A stretch of 64,000 nt of DNA from Pseudomonadota bacterium (lineage in GTDB: Bacteria; Pseudomonadota; Gammaproteobacteria; Xanthomonadales; Rhodanobacteraceae), in contig JAFEFQ010000248.1 of assembly GCA_018240505.1 (NCBI GenBank), positions 1-64,000 on the forward strand. The letters are read 5' to 3'. Positions 1-12,674 of this stretch are shown in pieces. A program made the translations under genes and the position numbers. How positions within the stretch are numbered: the stretch's first letter is position 1; each line of letters starts with the position of its first letter. The notes under the pieces are model-generated. The model saw only the letters and a program-made list of their open reading frames with translations, ran no database searches and had not been told where the DNA came from.

Positions 1-1457
1 ACTACCAGAACTTCCGCGACCGCTACGCCGACTGGCCGGTGCGGGTCGAGGTGATCTCGCGCTTCAAGTCGAAGGCCGAAGTGAACGAGGCGCTCAAGAA
101 ACTCGAGCACGGCCAGATCGATGTCATGATCGGCACGCATCGCCTTTTGCAACCGGATATCAAATTCAAGGATCTGGGCCTCGTCATCGTCGACGAGGAG
201 CAACGCTTCGGCGTGCGCCAGAAGGAGCAGCTGAAGAAGCTGCGCGCCGAAGTCGACCTGCTGACGCTGACCGCGACGCCGATCCCGCGCACGCTCAACA
301 TGTCGATGAGCGGGCTGCGCGACCTGTCAATCATCGCCACGCCGCCCTCGCACCGCCTCGCGGTGAAGACCTTCATCGCGCCGTGGGATACGGCGACGAT
401 CCGGGAGGCGTTCCAGCGCGAACTCGCGCGCGGCGGCCAAGTATATTTTTTGCACAACGAGGTCGAGACGATCCAGAAGACCGCGCGCGAACTCGGCGAG
501 CTGATTCCCGAGGCGCGCCTGCGCATCGCCCACGGCCAGATGCCCGAGCGCGAACTCGAACAGGTCATGCTCGACTTCTACCGCCAGCGCTTCAATGTGC
601 TGGTGTGCACGACGATCATCGAATCGGGCATCGACGTGCCGAGCGCGAACACGATCCTGATCAATCGCGCCGACCGCTTCGGCCTGTCGCAGCTGCACCA
701 GTTGCGCGGCCGCGTCGGCCGCTCGCACCATCGCGCCTACGCCTACCTGATTGTGCCGGACAAGCGCAGCATCACGGCCGACGCGGAGAAGCGGCTCGAG
801 GCGATCGCTTCGCTCGAGGAACTCGGCGCCGGCTTCACCCTCGCCACGCACGACCTCGAGATCCGCGGCGCGGGCGAACTGCTCGGCGAGGAGCAGTCCG
901 GCCAGATCGAAGCGATCGGTTTCTCGCTCTATTCCGAACTGCTCGAACGCGCCGTGCGCGCGCTCAAGTCGGGCAAGGTGCCGGACTTCGACCTGGTCAA
1001 CGAGCACGACGCCGAGATCGAACTGCACGTGCCCGCGCTGATCCCCGACGACTATCTGCCCGACGTGCACGCGCGCCTGACCCTGTACAAGCGCATCGCC
1101 AGCGCGCGCGACGCGCATGCGCTACGCGAACTGCAGATCGAGATGATCGACCGCTTCGGCCTGCTGCCCGATCCGGTCAAGCACCTGTTCGTCGCCGCCG
1201 CGCTCAAGCTCGCCGCGACGGCGATGGGGATCAAGAAGCTCGAACTCGGCGAGCGCGGCGGCCGCGTGCTGTTCAAGCCGCAACCGAACATCGACCCGAT
1301 GCGCGTGATCAAGCTGATCCAGACCCAGCCGAAAGTGTATTCGCTCGACGGCCAGGACAAGTTCAAGATCCGCATGGACCTGCCTGGCGCGGCCGAGCGC
1401 ATCGGCGCGGCGCAAAACTTGTTGACTGCGCTGGGTGGACGTTTGTCCGAGCCGTAG
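1..1457 (+). CDS. mfd: Transcription-repair coupling factor Mfd, 3' part
   Basis: This is the C-terminal part of Mfd, open at the left edge; the reading frame is already running at base 3. Mfd is the DNA translocase that displaces stalled RNA polymerase and recruits UvrA for nucleotide excision repair. The visible 485 or so residues hold the second half of the RecG-like superfamily 2 helicase module. They show a DEEQRFG motif II, the LTATPIPRTL motif III, the helicase C-terminal lobe with RGRVGRS motif VI, and then the C-terminal regulatory domain. The stop is TAG at 1455-1457, followed at once by an intrinsic terminator. Motif order and spacing are typical and nothing looks broken. RecG shares the helicase motifs, but the extra C-terminal domain after motif VI fits Mfd. 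Confidence 0.96.
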   Translation, partial: YQNFRDRYADWPVRVEVISRFKSKAEVNEALKKLEHGQIDVMIGTHRLLQPDIKFKDLGLVIVDEEQRFGVRQKEQLKKLRAEVDLLTLTATPIPRTLNMSMSGLRDLSIIATPPSHRLAVKTFIAPWDTATIREAFQRELARGGQVYFLHNEVETIQKTARELGELIPEARLRIAHGQMPERELEQVMLDFYRQRFNVLVCTTIIESGIDVPSANTILINRADRFGLSQLHQLRGRVGRSHHRAYAYLIVPDKRSITADAEKRLEAIASLEELGAGFTLATHDLEIRGAGELLGEEQSGQIEAIGFSLYSELLERAVRALKSGKVPDFDLVNEHDAEIELHVPALIPDDYLPDVHARLTLYKRIASARDAHALRELQIEMIDRFGLLPDPVKHLFVAAALKLAATAMGIKKLELGERGGRVLFKPQPNIDPMRVIKLIQTQPKVYSLDGQDKFKIRMDLPGAAERIGAAQNLLTALGGRLSEP

Positions 1458-1469
1458 GGCGTCAAACCC

Positions 1470-1495
1470 AAAGGCCGCATCGCACCGGCCTTTTT
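1470..1495 (+). terminator. Intrinsic terminator after mfd
   Basis: A perfect 8-bp stem (AAAGGCCG at 1470-1477 with CGGCCTTT at 1486-1493), an 8-nt loop and a short T run sit 13 nt after the mfd stop. Because the stem is flanked by A's and T's it could also act on the convergent gfa transcript. Confidence 0.75.
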
Positions 1496-1516
1496 CCGTC
1501 TTCCGTCAGAAACGCT

Positions 1517-2092
1517 TCACGCCTTGAGCACGCCGCTCAGCTTTGCGGCGTGGGTCGCCAGCGCATCCATCAGCGGCGGATTGAGGCAGTCGTAGTAGTC
1601 GTTGCCGAAAACCTCCTTCAGGCGGCCGCGCACCGCGCCCATGCTGTTCGGATCGGCGCCACTCTCGATGATCGACGACACGAACGCCGCGAAGCTCGGC
1701 GGCGCCCAGCCCGGTTGGGGAGACAGCTCCGCATGGATGAAGTCGAGGCCGTAGAACGCGTGCTTGTCGTTCTCGATGCGGCCGAACAGGTGCACGCCGC
1801 AAACCGTGCAGGCATGGCGCTGGATCGTCGCCTTGTCATCGACGACCTTCAGCTTGTTGCCGTTTCCTGTCACTTTCAGCTTGTCGCGCGGCACGACGCC
1901 GACGACCGAGAACAGCGCGCCGGCCGGCTTCCAGCACTTGGTGCAGCCGCAGGCGTGGTTGTGCAGCACCTGCGAATCGACCTGCACCTTGACCGGATCG
2001 TTCGCACACCGGCACACCAGCATGCCGCCCGAAAAACCTGGCGCAGCCGGCTTGAGGCCATTGTCGACGGATGGGTGAATTGCAACTGCCAT
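1517..2092 (-). CDS. gfa: S-(hydroxymethyl)glutathione synthase (glutathione-dependent formaldehyde-activating enzyme)
   Basis: A 191-residue GFA-family zinc protein proposed to speed condensation of formaldehyde with glutathione. The Cys-rich zinc motifs are visible: CRC near residue 27, [13 protein letters not shown] near residues 47-60, and HACTVCG near residues 93-99. Length matches full-length Gfa rather than the shorter GFA-domain proteins. It lies 92 nt downstream of frmA on the same strand, and fghA lies further upstream, so the three genes cover formation, oxidation and hydrolysis of the glutathione adduct. The role of Gfa as a true catalyst is debated in the literature; the family call itself is firm from motifs and context. 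Confidence 0.93.
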   Translation of the reverse strand: MAVAIHPSVDNGLKPAAPGFSGGMLVCRCANDPVKVQVDSQVLHNHACGCTKCWKPAGALFSVVGVVPRDKLKVTGNGNKLKVVDDKATIQRHACTVCGVHLFGRIENDKHAFYGLDFIHAELSPQPGWAPPSFAAFVSSIIESGADPNSMGAVRGRLKEVFGNDYYDCLNPPLMDALATHAAKLSGVLKA

Positions 2093-2184
2093 GGCTCTGT
2101 CTCCCGATGATGTGAGTCGCCGATGTCGCGTCCAAGCCCGTGGAGATGACGATGCGGCGGTCCGCTACCGCATGCGAACGAACC

Positions 2185-3544
<1,360 letters not shown>

Positions 3545-3550
3545 CCAAAG

Positions 3551-4414
3551 CTAAGGCAACAGTGCCGCGGCATGATGGCGCAAATGATCCTCGACGAAGG
3601 TCGAGACAAAGAAATAGTTGTGATTGTAGCCGCGCTGCATGCGCAGGTTCAGCGGCTGCCTCGCGGCCTTGCACGCGGTCTCGAACAGGTCCGGGCGCAG
3701 GCCGCCGATCAGCGGGTCGGCGTCGCCCTGGTCGACCAGGATCGTCCCCGGAAAACGCTGTTGCGCGACGAGTTCGCAGGCGTCGTACCGCTTCCACGCC
3801 TCGCGGTCCTCACCGAGATAGCGCGCGAACGCGGCCGGACCGGAACCAAATCGTGATGGCGCGGAGATCGGCGCGAACGCGGACAGCGAGCGATAGCGCG
3901 TCGGATTCTTCAACGCGATCGTCAGCGCGCCATGCCCGCCCATCGAGTGGCCGAAGATGCCCTCGCGCTGCATGTCGGCGGGGAAATGTTCGCCGATCAC
4001 CCCGGGCAATTCCTTCGTCACGTAACTGTACATGTTGAAATGCCGCGACCACGGCGCCTGCGTCGCGTCGAGATAGAAGCCCGCGCCGGCGCCGAAGTGC
4101 TCGTCGTCGGCCTCGCCGGGAATGCCGGTGTTGCGCGGGCTCGTGTCGGACACGACGAGCATGAGGCCGAGCTCGGCGGCGATGCGCTGCGCGCCCGCCT
4201 TGACCGTGAAGTTCTCCTCGGTGCAGGTGAGGCCGGACAGGTAGTACAGCACGGGTACCTTGTCCGATGTCGCCTGTGGCGGCGTGAAGACAGCGAAGCG
4301 CATCGGGCCGTTGCAGACCGCGGATGCGTGGCGATAGAAACCCTGCGTGCCGCCGAAGCACTTGCTTTCCGAAATCGTTTCGATTGTGTTCACAACAACC
4401 TCATGCTTTTGCAT
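3551..4414 (-). CDS. fghA: S-formylglutathione hydrolase
   Basis: A 287-residue serine esterase of the esterase D family that hydrolyses S-formylglutathione to formate and glutathione, the last step of formaldehyde detoxification. The nucleophile motif GHSMGGHGA is visible, with LSGLTCTEENF near the N-terminus forming the conserved oxyanion region, and the length is normal. The ATG at 4412-4414 begins MQKHEVVVNTIETIS; an upstream in-frame extension would be translated from the flanking palindromic repeat and is rejected. It heads the fghA-frmA-gfa group. Confidence 0.95.
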   Translation of the reverse strand: MQKHEVVVNTIETISESKCFGGTQGFYRHASAVCNGPMRFAVFTPPQATSDKVPVLYYLSGLTCTEENFTVKAGAQRIAAELGLMLVVSDTSPRNTGIPGEADDEHFGAGAGFYLDATQAPWSRHFNMYSYVTKELPGVIGEHFPADMQREGIFGHSMGGHGALTIALKNPTRYRSLSAFAPISAPSRFGSGPAAFARYLGEDREAWKRYDACELVAQQRFPGTILVDQGDADPLIGGLRPDLFETACKAARQPLNLRMQRGYNHNYFFVSTFVEDHLRHHAAALLP

Positions 4415-4550
4415 CCCTTCTCCCACCGGGAGAAGGTGGCGCGGCAGCGCCGGATGAGGGAAGGGCGCTACGTCCTGCAAAGCGATGTCGTTCCCGCGAG
4501 GCTCTTCCCTCATCCGCCCTGCGGGCACCTTCTCCCGGTGGGAGAAGGGA
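4414..4550. repeat. Dispersed inverted repeat (family A, copy 1)
   Basis: Left arm TCCCTTCTCCCACCGGGAG and right arm ending GGTGGGAGAAGGGA flank inner arms GGATGAGGGAA and TTCCCTCATCC, so the whole element can fold into a long hairpin. Related copies lie at 16130-16267, 56358-56511 and 61247-61411. This copy touches the start codon of fghA. Confidence 0.8.
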
Positions 4551-4558
4551 AGCCTAAG

Positions 4559-6613
<2,055 letters not shown>

Positions 6614-6641
6614 TCCTCTCTCCCAATGGTGTTTTTCTCGC

Positions 6642-6665
6642 CATTCCCGCCGGCGCGGGAATGAC
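6642..6665. repeat. Short GTCATTCC-type palindrome
   Basis: CCATTCCCGCC and GGCGGGAATGACGG-like arms form a small hairpin in the gap between xanB and the downstream peptidase. The same short motif recurs in part at 12644-12664 and 43372-43392. Confidence 0.5.
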
Positions 6666-6678
6666 GGCGCGATGTTGC

Positions 6679-8133
6679 TCATGTCGCCTTGGCCGGCACG
6701 CGGCCGTAGCGGTCTTCCAGACGCACGATGTCGTCCTCGCCGAAGTAGTCGCCGCACTGCACCTCGATCAGGTGGATGTCGGCGCCGGTCGGATTCTCCA
6801 GGCGGTGCAGGGTCTCGACCGGGATGTAGCAGGATTCGTTGCGCTCGAGCAGAAATTCCTCGTCGCCCACGCGCACCTTGGCCGTGCCCTGGACGACGGT
6901 CCAGTGCTCGCTGCGGCGGTGATGCAGTTGCAGGCTCAACACCTCGCCCGGCTTGACCGTGAGGCGCTTGACCTTGCAGTCGTCCTCGTCCTCGAGCACG
7001 GTGTAGCTGCCCCAGGGACGATGCACGGTCTGGTGATGGCGCACGACGACATCGCCGTCGTCGCGCAACTGCTCGACGACCTGCTTGACCTGCTGCGCGT
7101 GCTCGCGATCGGAGACGAGCACGGCATCGCCCGTATCGACGATGACGAGGTCCTTGACCCCGACCGCGGCGACGATGCGCTTGTCGCTCTGGATGTAGCA
7201 GTTCTCGCTGCCGACGACGACCGCCTTGCCGAGCACGCGGTTGCCAGCGGCATCGGGTTCGGCGGCCGAGGGAATCTCGCTGATCGCCTTCCACGAGCCG
7301 ATGTCGCTCCAGTCGAACCCCGCGGCGACGACCGCGCGGCGCGGCGCGCGCTCCATCACCGCGTAGTCGATCGAAATGTCGGGCTGCGCGAGGAACTTGT
7401 CCTTGTCGTACTCGATCGGGCTCTCGTGCGTGCGCGCGCCCGCATGACAGGTCCGCGCGGCGGCGAGCACGTCAGGGCAGGTCGTGCCCGCCACCTCGAG
7501 CAGCACGTCGGCGCGGAAGCAGAACATGCCCGAGTTCCAGACGTAGCCGCCGCCGGCCAGATATTCCTTTGCCTTTTCCAGATTCGGCTTCTCGACGAAG
7601 GCTTCGATCTCGCGCTCGCCGCTGTGGCCGATCTGCGCGCCCTGCTTGATGTAGCCGAATCCGGTATCCGGATGCTGCGGCGGGATGCCGAACGTAACCA
7701 GCCAACCGTCCTGCGCCAGCGCCTGCGCGCGCGCGACGTCGGCGACGAACGCGTCGACGTCGTTGATCAGATGGTCGGCGGGAAGGATCAGCAGGCTCGC
7801 GCCGGCGCCGAAGTGTTCGCGCACGTGCAGCGCGGCGAGCACGATCGCCGGCGCGGTGTTGCGCCCGGCAGGTTCGAGCAGGAAGCGCATGCGGTCGATG
7901 TCCGCACCCGGATGGCGCGCGTACTCGTCACGGTTGAGGAAGTAGAAATCGCGCCCGGTGACCGTCAGCACGTTGCCTTCGCCCGCCACGCGCAGCGCGC
8001 GCGTCAGCGTCTTGTACAACAGCGATTCGCCGTCGGCCATGCGCATGAACGGCTTCGGATACGCGCTGCGCGACACCGGCCAGAGACGGGTCCCGGCGCC
8101 GCCGGACAGGATCACAGGAATCAGCATCTTCAT
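6679..8133 (-). CDS. xanB: Mannose-1-phosphate guanylyltransferase / mannose-6-phosphate isomerase (bifunctional)
   Basis: A 484-residue type II bifunctional enzyme that interconverts fructose-6-P and mannose-6-P and makes GDP-mannose. The N-terminal nucleotidyltransferase carries the signature GGAGTRLWPVSR followed by YPKPF. The C-terminal part is a cupin phosphomannose-isomerase domain with PWGSYTVLEDEDDCKVKRL, LHHRRSEHWTVVQG and VETLHRLENP. Length fits the XanB/AlgA/ManC family. It lies downstream of rfbD (78-nt gap) on the same strand, so GDP-mannose and dTDP-rhamnose synthesis are encoded together, as in xanthomonads that make exopolysaccharide and LPS O-chains. Confidence 0.96.
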   Translation of the reverse strand: MKMLIPVILSGGAGTRLWPVSRSAYPKPFMRMADGESLLYKTLTRALRVAGEGNVLTVTGRDFYFLNRDEYARHPGADIDRMRFLLEPAGRNTAPAIVLAALHVREHFGAGASLLILPADHLINDVDAFVADVARAQALAQDGWLVTFGIPPQHPDTGFGYIKQGAQIGHSGEREIEAFVEKPNLEKAKEYLAGGGYVWNSGMFCFRADVLLEVAGTTCPDVLAAARTCHAGARTHESPIEYDKDKFLAQPDISIDYAVMERAPRRAVVAAGFDWSDIGSWKAISEIPSAAEPDAAGNRVLGKAVVVGSENCYIQSDKRIVAAVGVKDLVIVDTGDAVLVSDREHAQQVKQVVEQLRDDGDVVVRHHQTVHRPWGSYTVLEDEDDCKVKRLTVKPGEVLSLQLHHRRSEHWTVVQGTAKVRVGDEEFLLERNESCYIPVETLHRLENPTGADIHLIEVQCGDYFGEDDIVRLEDRYGRVPAKAT

Positions 8134-8211
8134 TCTCCGTTTTTCGCGGCCGTCGCCGGCCGTCCATGCTGCGGCCCCCCAAGCCGCGTTCTCGTATTTT
8201 CAGGCCCGGAC

Positions 8212-9141
8212 TCAGGCTTTGGCTTCCGCCAGTTCGCCGATCACCGCGTCCAGTCCCAATGTCCAGTCGGGCGCGACCACGCCGAAGCGTTCGCGCAGTT
8301 TCGCGGTATCGAGCACCGAATACGCCGGCCGCCGCGCCTTGGTCGGAAAATCCGCCGTGCGAATCGCCGCCACCTCGACCGCGCGCGGGATCAGGCCCGC
8401 CGCGGCCGCGCGCGCGACGATCGCGCGTGCGAATCCGCACCACGTCGTCTCGCCGCCCGCGGCGAGATGATGGATGCCATTGTAACCCGCGCGCCGCGCC
8501 GCATCGCCGGCCAGCCAGCGTTCGAGCACCACGGCCGTGGTCGCGGCGATCAGGCGGCTCGACGTCGGCGCGCCGCGCTGGTCGTCGACCACGGTCAGAC
8601 GGTCGCGTTCGCGCGCCAGGCGCAGCATCGTGCGCAGGAAATTGCCGCCGCGCGCGCCGTAGACCCACGCGGTGCGCAGGATCAGGTGCGCGCAGCCGGA
8701 CTCGCGCAAGGCGGTTTCGCCGGCAAGCTTGCTGCGCCCGTAGGCGCCGAGCGGCGCCGTGGTGTCGTCCTCGCGATACGGACGCGCGCCCTGCCCGTCG
8801 AACACGTAGTCGGTCGAGTAGTGCACGACCAGTGCCTTGCCGCGCGCGGCCCACGCGCCGATCTGCGCGAGCGCTTCGCCGTTGATCCGTTGCGCGAGCG
8901 CCGGCTCGTCCTCGGCGCGATCGACCGCGGTGTACGCCGCGGCGTTGACGACGATGTCCCAGCGCGCTTCCTGCAGAATCCGCGCAAGCGAGCCGGCATC
9001 GCCGAGATCGGCGCGCAGGCAGTCGACATCGCCCGGCAGCTTGCCGCTGCGCGTCGCCGCGACGACTTCGCCCAGCGGCGCCAGCGAGCGCTGCAGCTCG
9101 AAGCCGACCTGGCCGTTCGCGCCGAGCAGGAGAATCTTCAT
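8212..9141 (-). CDS. rfbD: dTDP-4-dehydrorhamnose reductase
   Basis: A 309-residue short-chain dehydrogenase (RmlD) that catalyses the last step of dTDP-L-rhamnose synthesis with NAD(P)H. Visible are the N-terminal nucleotide motif GANGQVGFELQ, STDYVFDGQGARPY and the catalytic YGRSKLAGE. Its ATG (9139-9141) overlaps the TGA of the upstream S9 peptidase (ATGA), so the two are probably translationally coupled. Confidence 0.96.
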   Translation of the reverse strand: MKILLLGANGQVGFELQRSLAPLGEVVAATRSGKLPGDVDCLRADLGDAGSLARILQEARWDIVVNAAAYTAVDRAEDEPALAQRINGEALAQIGAWAARGKALVVHYSTDYVFDGQGARPYREDDTTAPLGAYGRSKLAGETALRESGCAHLILRTAWVYGARGGNFLRTMLRLARERDRLTVVDDQRGAPTSSRLIAATTAVVLERWLAGDAARRAGYNGIHHLAAGGETTWCGFARAIVARAAAAGLIPRAVEVAAIRTADFPTKARRPAYSVLDTAKLRERFGVVAPDWTLGLDAVIGELAEAKA

Positions 9142-11120
9142 TTCGCGCTCACAGCCGTGTAGCCGGAACCGATGTTCCGGTCGAGGAATGCGAGAACTTT
9201 TTCGTACATTTCCCGCGTGTGCGCCTCGTCATAGAAGCCGTGCCCTTCCGTGCGCTGGTACAACCACTCGTGCTCGATCTTGCGCTTCGCCAACTCGCCG
9301 TGGAGATTCTCGGCCTGGATCGGCGGCACGCGCCGGTCGGCGCCGCCGACGATCAGCATGACCTTCGCCTTGAGCGCGTCGAGATGCGCGATCGGCGAGC
9401 GATTCCACAACTCCGCGGCGTCTTCGCCAAGAACCATCTTGAGGTAATTTTCGCCAAACTCCGACTGCGGGATATCGCCGCGCGTGTACATCAGACGCAG
9501 ATCGTAGACGCCGGCGTTGCCAATGGCGCAGCGGTAGAGGTCCGGTTCCTTCACCGCTCCCTGCAATGCAGCGTAGCCACCATAACTCGTGCCGAAAATG
9601 CAGATGCGCTCCCGATCGGCGATGTGTTGCGCAACGGCCCAGCGCGTCGCATCGGTGAGATCGTCCTGCATCTTGCCGCCCCACTCCCTGTAGCCGGCCT
9701 TCTGAAACGGGAGCCCGTAACCACCCGAACCGCGGAAGTTGACTTGCAGCACGGCATACCCTCGACTCGCCAGCAACTGCACTTCTGGATCGAATCCCCA
9801 GCGATCATAAATGCCGTAGGGTCCGCCATGCGGCAGCACGACCAGCGGCAAATCCCGGGCCTGCTCCTTGCCTGCGGGGCGCGTCAGATAACCATGCAGA
9901 TCGAGGCCGTCGCGCGCTTTCAGCGCGATCGGCTCCATCGTCGCCATGCGCTCGGGTTTTATCCAATCTCCGCGCGCCAGCAAGGGCCGGATTTTTTTCG
10001 TGGCGGCGTCGTAGAGATAGAACGTGCCCGGATCGGTATCTCCGGAAGCCAGGAAAACGGCCTTCTTGCCGTCGCTGGACCCGCTGGTGAAGCGCACGTC
10101 GCTGCCGGGAAACTGCTTCATCAGCTCGACGAGCAGTTGCGCCTCCGGCGCGGACTTGTCGAACAATACGACCGCCGGCCGCCCGAGCAGGGTGCGAATC
10201 GCGAAGGCGTCCTTGCGATCGAACGTCTCGATGAGTTCGGCCGAACCGGACTCGCGCGCGCTCCAGATCGTTTCCAGTTGGCGTGTCTTCGGTTGCCAGC
10301 GGCAGATGCCGCCGACGCCGTGCTCGCCGTCGCAACGCGCATAGACGCTGTCGTCCGTTCGATTGAACATCAAAGGCTCGAAGCGCGCTCCGCCTTTGCT
10401 TCCATCGTAGACCGTTTCCCATTTGCCGTCTTCGCCGCGGTAGAACACCTTGGCAAACTGGTCGACGTCGATGCCGTAGGCGAAGCGGATGCGTCCGCCG
10501 TGATCGGCAAGAAAACTGGCGCCCCGCATCGGCGCGGTCAGCAACTGCTGCTTGGCGCCGGTGTTCAGATCGATGCGATACGCTTCGGTAAAGGCGCCGG
10601 AGAAACTGAAAGCATGCCCCGGTCCGTTCGCCGGAATCGCGCCGATCAAGGCGAAGGCGGGCTCGTTGCTCGATGCGGCGACGAGAAAACCGTAGCCCAT
10701 GTCGGAGGTGGCGCGACGGATATGCGTGGCGCTTGCGGGAGCGCCGGCGCGATAGCCGTAGAGCGTCGCCGCGCCGGAACCGTCGCCATTGATGCTGAAA
10801 AGCTCGCCGGTCGGCGTCGGCGCCTCGCCGAGGCCGTAGTGCCCACCGAGCGTATAGATCAGGCGGTTCGGCGCAACCCAGTCGAATCCGGTGACTTCAT
10901 CGTTGTCGCGCGGATTGAGGTTCACTCCTTTTGAACTGGCCAGATGAACCAGGCCGAGCACGGTCTTGCCGTCGACCACCGCCGTGGTCGCGAGATACTC
11001 GCCGCTCGGCGAAATCTCGGCCCATCGATATTTCGCATGACGCGCGAAGTCCGCCACCGGGACTTGTGCGTGCGCCCAACCGGTGGCCAGCAGCAGCAAG
11101 CCATACGACATCCGCCGCAT
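9138..11120 (-). CDS. S9 family peptidase (prolyl oligopeptidase type), secreted, inside the rhamnose operon
   Basis: A serine peptidase of about 660 residues. Starting at the ATG 11118-11120 gives a signal peptide ending WAHAQ; the ATG at 11109-11111 has better Shine-Dalgarno spacing (AAAGGA, 9 nt) and is an equally good start. The N-terminal part is a propeller-like domain. From about residue 390 comes the alpha/beta-hydrolase with PHGGPYGIYDRW, the nucleophile GTSYGGYAAL, GGADRRVP and the histidine region TEGHGFYDE. It lies between rfbC and rfbD and ends in a 4-bp overlap with rfbD. It is unrelated to sugar-nucleotide chemistry, so its place in this operon is unusual. It shares family but little sequence with the peptidase at 4559-6613. 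Confidence 0.9.
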   Translation of the reverse strand: MRRMSYGLLLLATGWAHAQVPVADFARHAKYRWAEISPSGEYLATTAVVDGKTVLGLVHLASSKGVNLNPRDNDEVTGFDWVAPNRLIYTLGGHYGLGEAPTPTGELFSINGDGSGAATLYGYRAGAPASATHIRRATSDMGYGFLVAASSNEPAFALIGAIPANGPGHAFSFSGAFTEAYRIDLNTGAKQQLLTAPMRGASFLADHGGRIRFAYGIDVDQFAKVFYRGEDGKWETVYDGSKGGARFEPLMFNRTDDSVYARCDGEHGVGGICRWQPKTRQLETIWSARESGSAELIETFDRKDAFAIRTLLGRPAVVLFDKSAPEAQLLVELMKQFPGSDVRFTSGSSDGKKAVFLASGDTDPGTFYLYDAATKKIRPLLARGDWIKPERMATMEPIALKARDGLDLHGYLTRPAGKEQARDLPLVVLPHGGPYGIYDRWGFDPEVQLLASRGYAVLQVNFRGSGGYGLPFQKAGYREWGGKMQDDLTDATRWAVAQHIADRERICIFGTSYGGYAALQGAVKEPDLYRCAIGNAGVYDLRLMYTRGDIPQSEFGENYLKMVLGEDAAELWNRSPIAHLDALKAKVMLIVGGADRRVPPIQAENLHGELAKRKIEHEWLYQRTEGHGFYDEAHTREMYEKVLAFLDRNIGSGYTAVSAK

Positions 11121-11172
11121 TCCTTTCACCCCAAACCTCCCCATGCGTGTCCCCATGCGTGAAATCGCGCTT

Positions 11173-11730
11173 TCAGCCCGAAATGCCGGGCAGTCTCTCA
11201 ACGGCCACATCACGCAGGAACGGCGCCTTCTCGTCCTTCGCCGACAACTGCGGCGCGCTGAGCGGCCAGTCGATCGCGATGTCGGCGTCGTTCCAGCGGA
11301 TGCCGGCGTCGGCGGCGCCGTCGTAGAGCGCGGTGCACTGGTAGGCGAACGTCGCGAAATCCGAAAGTACGGCGAAGCCGTGGGCGAAGCCTTCGGGTAT
11401 CCAGAACTGGCGCTTGTTCTCGGCGCTCAAAACGACGGCGGCCCAGCGCCCGAAAGTCGGCGAACCGCGGCGGATGTCGACGGCGACGTCGTAGACCTCG
11501 CCCTCGAGCACGCCGACGAGCTTGCCCTGCGGATTGGGCCACTGGTAATGCAGGCCGCGCAGCACGCCGTGCGCGGAGCGCGAAACGTTGGACTGCACGA
11601 AACGCAGGTCGAGACCGGCGTTTCTGTACTTTTCGGCATTGTAGCTTTCGTAGAACCAGCCGCGCGCATCGCCGAACACCTGCGGCTCGATGATGACGCA
11701 ACCGGACAGATCGGTCTCAATCAATTTCAT
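11173..11730 (-). CDS. rfbC: dTDP-4-dehydrorhamnose 3,5-epimerase
   Basis: A 185-residue cupin epimerase (RmlC), the third step of dTDP-L-rhamnose synthesis. The conserved [14 protein letters not shown] and the substrate-binding [18 protein letters not shown] are present, as is [11 protein letters not shown]. The start overlaps the end of rfbA by 14 bp, indicating a tight operon. Length is normal. Confidence 0.97.
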   Translation of the reverse strand: MKLIETDLSGCVIIEPQVFGDARGWFYESYNAEKYRNAGLDLRFVQSNVSRSAHGVLRGLHYQWPNPQGKLVGVLEGEVYDVAVDIRRGSPTFGRWAAVVLSAENKRQFWIPEGFAHGFAVLSDFATFAYQCTALYDGAADAGIRWNDADIAIDWPLSAPQLSAKDEKAPFLRDVAVERLPGISG

Positions 11731-12616
11731 GCCCGCGCCCCTGCTTCACCAGTTGCTGCAGATACTGGCCGTAGCCGTTCTTCGCCAGCGGCGCGGCGAG
11801 GCGCAGTACCTGCTCGGCGTCGATCCAGCCGTTGAGAAACGCGATCTCCTCGGGGCAGCACACCTTCAGGCCCTGGCGATTCTCGATCGTCTCGATGTAG
11901 TTCGAGGCCTCGGTCAGCGATTCGTGCGTGCCGGTGTCGAGCCAGGCATAGCCGCGACCGAGTTTCTCGAGCATCAGCGAGGCGTCGTCGAGATAGCAGC
12001 GGTTGAGGTCGGTGATCTCGAGCTCACCGCGCGGCGACGGCTTCAGCGCGGCGGCGAAATCGCTCGCGCGGCCGTCGTAGAAATACAGGCCGGTCACGGC
12101 GTAGTTCGATTTCGGATCCTTCGGCTTTTCCTCGAGCCCGGATACTTTTCCGGAGGCATCGAACCCGGCCACGCCGTAGCGTTCCGGGTCGCGCACCCAG
12201 TAGCCGAACACGGTCGCGCCATGGTCGCGCGCGGCGGCGCGGCGCAACACGTCGGTCAAACCGTGGCCGTAGAAGATGTTGTCGCCGAGGATCAGGCAAC
12301 TCGGCTTGGCGTCGACGAAGTCGCGGCCGATCAGGTAGGCCTGCGCCAATCCATCGGGCGAGGGCTGCACCGCGTAGCGGATCGAAATGCCCCACTGCGA
12401 ACCGTCGCCGAGCAGCTTCTGGAACAGCGCCTGCTCGTGCGGCGTGTTGATCACGAGCACGTCGCGGATGCCGGCGAGCATCAGCGTCGACAGCGGATAG
12501 TAGATCATCGGCTTGTCGTACACCGGCAGCAGCTGCTTGCTGATGACCTGGGTGAGCGGATACAGACGCGTGCCCGAGCCGCCGGCGAGGATGATGCCTT
12601 TTCCAGTTTGTGACAT
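11717..12616 (-). CDS. rfbA: Glucose-1-phosphate thymidylyltransferase
   Basis: A 299-residue RmlA, making dTDP-glucose from dTTP and glucose-1-phosphate. The signature [13 protein letters not shown] is followed by [18 protein letters not shown]. The ATG at 12614-12616 begins [13 protein letters not shown]; longer in-frame extensions run into the palindrome of the rfbB-rfbA gap. It lies 58 nt downstream of rfbB and overlaps rfbC by 14 bp. Confidence 0.97.
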   Translation of the reverse strand: MSQTGKGIILAGGSGTRLYPLTQVISKQLLPVYDKPMIYYPLSTLMLAGIRDVLVINTPHEQALFQKLLGDGSQWGISIRYAVQPSPDGLAQAYLIGRDFVDAKPSCLILGDNIFYGHGLTDVLRRAAARDHGATVFGYWVRDPERYGVAGFDASGKVSGLEEKPKDPKSNYAVTGLYFYDGRASDFAAALKPSPRGELEITDLNRCYLDDASLMLEKLGRGYAWLDTGTHESLTEASNYIETIENRQGLKVCCPEEIAFLNGWIDAEQVLRLAAPLAKNGYGQYLQQLVKQGRGHEID

Positions 12617-12643
12617 TGTATAAATTCCCGGGATATCGTCATC

Positions 12644-12664
12644 CGCGCGAGAGCGGGAATGACG
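12644..12664. repeat. Half copy of the GGGAATGAC palindrome
   Basis: A short imperfect palindrome (TCATCCGCGC with GAGCGGGAATGA) fills the rfbB-rfbA gap. It resembles the arm of the short repeat at 6642-6665. Confidence 0.4.
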
Positions 12665-12674
12665 AACAAAGAAA

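Noticed and set aside
1517-2110. Plus-strand continuation of a frame overlapping mfd and gfa
   Set aside because: It crosses a terminator and two real genes in wrong frames and has no recognisable domain.
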